27,728 nt of DNA from CAZATK01 sp964488085 (GTDB lineage Bacteria > Patescibacteriota > Minisyncoccia > UBA6257 > UBA11618), in contig CAZATK010000007.1 in assembly GCA_964488085.1 (NCBI GenBank), forward strand, positions 1-27,728, in the 5' to 3' direction. A program made the translations under genes and the position numbers. Shown here one piece after another: positions 27,525 through 27,728 of this stretch (positions are counted from its first letter, which is position 1; every line of letters begins with the position of its first letter). The notes under the pieces are model-generated. The model was not told the origin of the DNA. It made no database searches and saw nothing but the letters and a program-made list of their open reading frames with translations.

Positions 27525-27728
27525 TCACGAATTATTCGCCGCAGTAATGGCGATTGCTATGGCATCTGTCGTGTCGTCTAGCATTTTAGTTTGCGGTTCA
27601 TTTAATAATAAAGAAACCATTTTAGCTACTGCTTGTTTGTCGGAAGCGCCATAGTTAGTGGTCGCCTTTTTTACTTTTTGAGGAGTGAACTCTACCAATG
27701 GTATCTGTTTTTGTAATGTTAAAAGAAC
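27525..27728 (-). CDS. ruvC: Holliday junction endonuclease RuvC, C-terminal part (truncated by window edge)
   Basis: The minus-strand frame is open to the right edge and ends with TGA (27525-27527); 67 residues are visible. VEFTPQKVKKATTNYGASDKQ matches the RuvC 'EYTP..VK.AVTG.G.A.K.QV' segment, followed by AVAKMVSLLLN and LDDTTDAIAIAIT, whose Asp residues correspond to the last catalytic acids (family 'DAADALAIAI.H'). RuvC resolves Holliday junctions with RuvAB. The terminal His of the motif is replaced by Thr-Ala-Ala. The N-terminal catalytic Asp lies outside the window. Confidence 0.88.
   Translation of the reverse strand, partial: VLLTLQKQIPLVEFTPQKVKKATTNYGASDKQAVAKMVSLLLNEPQTKMLDDTTDAIAIAITAANNS

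Overview
The window reads as a metagenome-assembled contig, with two 100-base N gaps, from an AT-rich bacterium of the Candidate Phyla Radiation (Patescibacteria, most like Parcubacteria). The evidence is the combination of small housekeeping proteins, tightly overlapping genes, a reduced type IV secretion-like locus of mostly unrecognised membrane proteins placed directly beside the rpmH-dnaA-dnaN origin cluster, and many short palindromic and 7-bp-period repeats. The lineage call is inference; no rRNA is present.

Layout. 1-848: the end of a probable EamA-like permease, a consensus promoter, a 105-bp inverted-repeat element and a 3D-domain protein. 866-4695 (minus strand): valS-prsW-patatin operon. 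4739-5056: an isolated 62% GC cassette with its own promoter and terminator, encoding a 60-aa basic protein. 5060-6112 (minus): tsaD. 6106-6657: a self-contained operon of three tiny single-span membrane proteins. 6740-7692: dcd-like deaminase (minus) and tRNA-Glu(UUC). 7724-8122: DoxX. 8173-18843 (plus): a ten-gene block with a VirB6/TrbL-like channel, PrgI, a split TraC/VirB4 ATPase, a VirB2-like pilin and five accessory exported or membrane proteins. 18838-20347 (minus): jag-yidC-rnpA-rpmH. 20440-23365 (plus): dnaA, probable oriC, a second inverted-repeat element, dnaN. 23345-25881 (minus): class A PBP and an acidic micro-protein. After the second gap: an unrecognised exported protein and the 3' end of ruvC at the right edge.

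How it works together. The right half is the origin module: DnaA boxes lie in the rpmH promoter and in the dnaA-dnaN spacer, and the ribosomal/membrane-insertion operon (rpmH, rnpA, yidC, jag) diverges from dnaA. The secretion-like block next to it carries a motor ATPase, a polytopic channel and a pilin, but no relaxase, coupling protein or outer-membrane core gene is seen, so it looks more like a surface-appendage, uptake or attachment machine than a conjugation system.

Most notable sequence-level patterns: (1) seven genes have a -10 hexamer exactly 6 nt before the ATG, implying leaderless mRNAs, whereas two small-gene cassettes have classical promoter/Shine-Dalgarno/terminator signals; (2) two ~105-120 bp elements bounded by CCCGTTAGA...TCTAACGGG sit at the start codons of two genes, one flanked by a possible ATGAA duplication at dnaN; (3) heptanucleotide-period repeats lie within valS and tsaD, and another array lies next to the TraC-like gene's promoter; (4) the first N gap is bounded by an identical 55-mer, so it is probably an assembly artefact and dnaN is intact.
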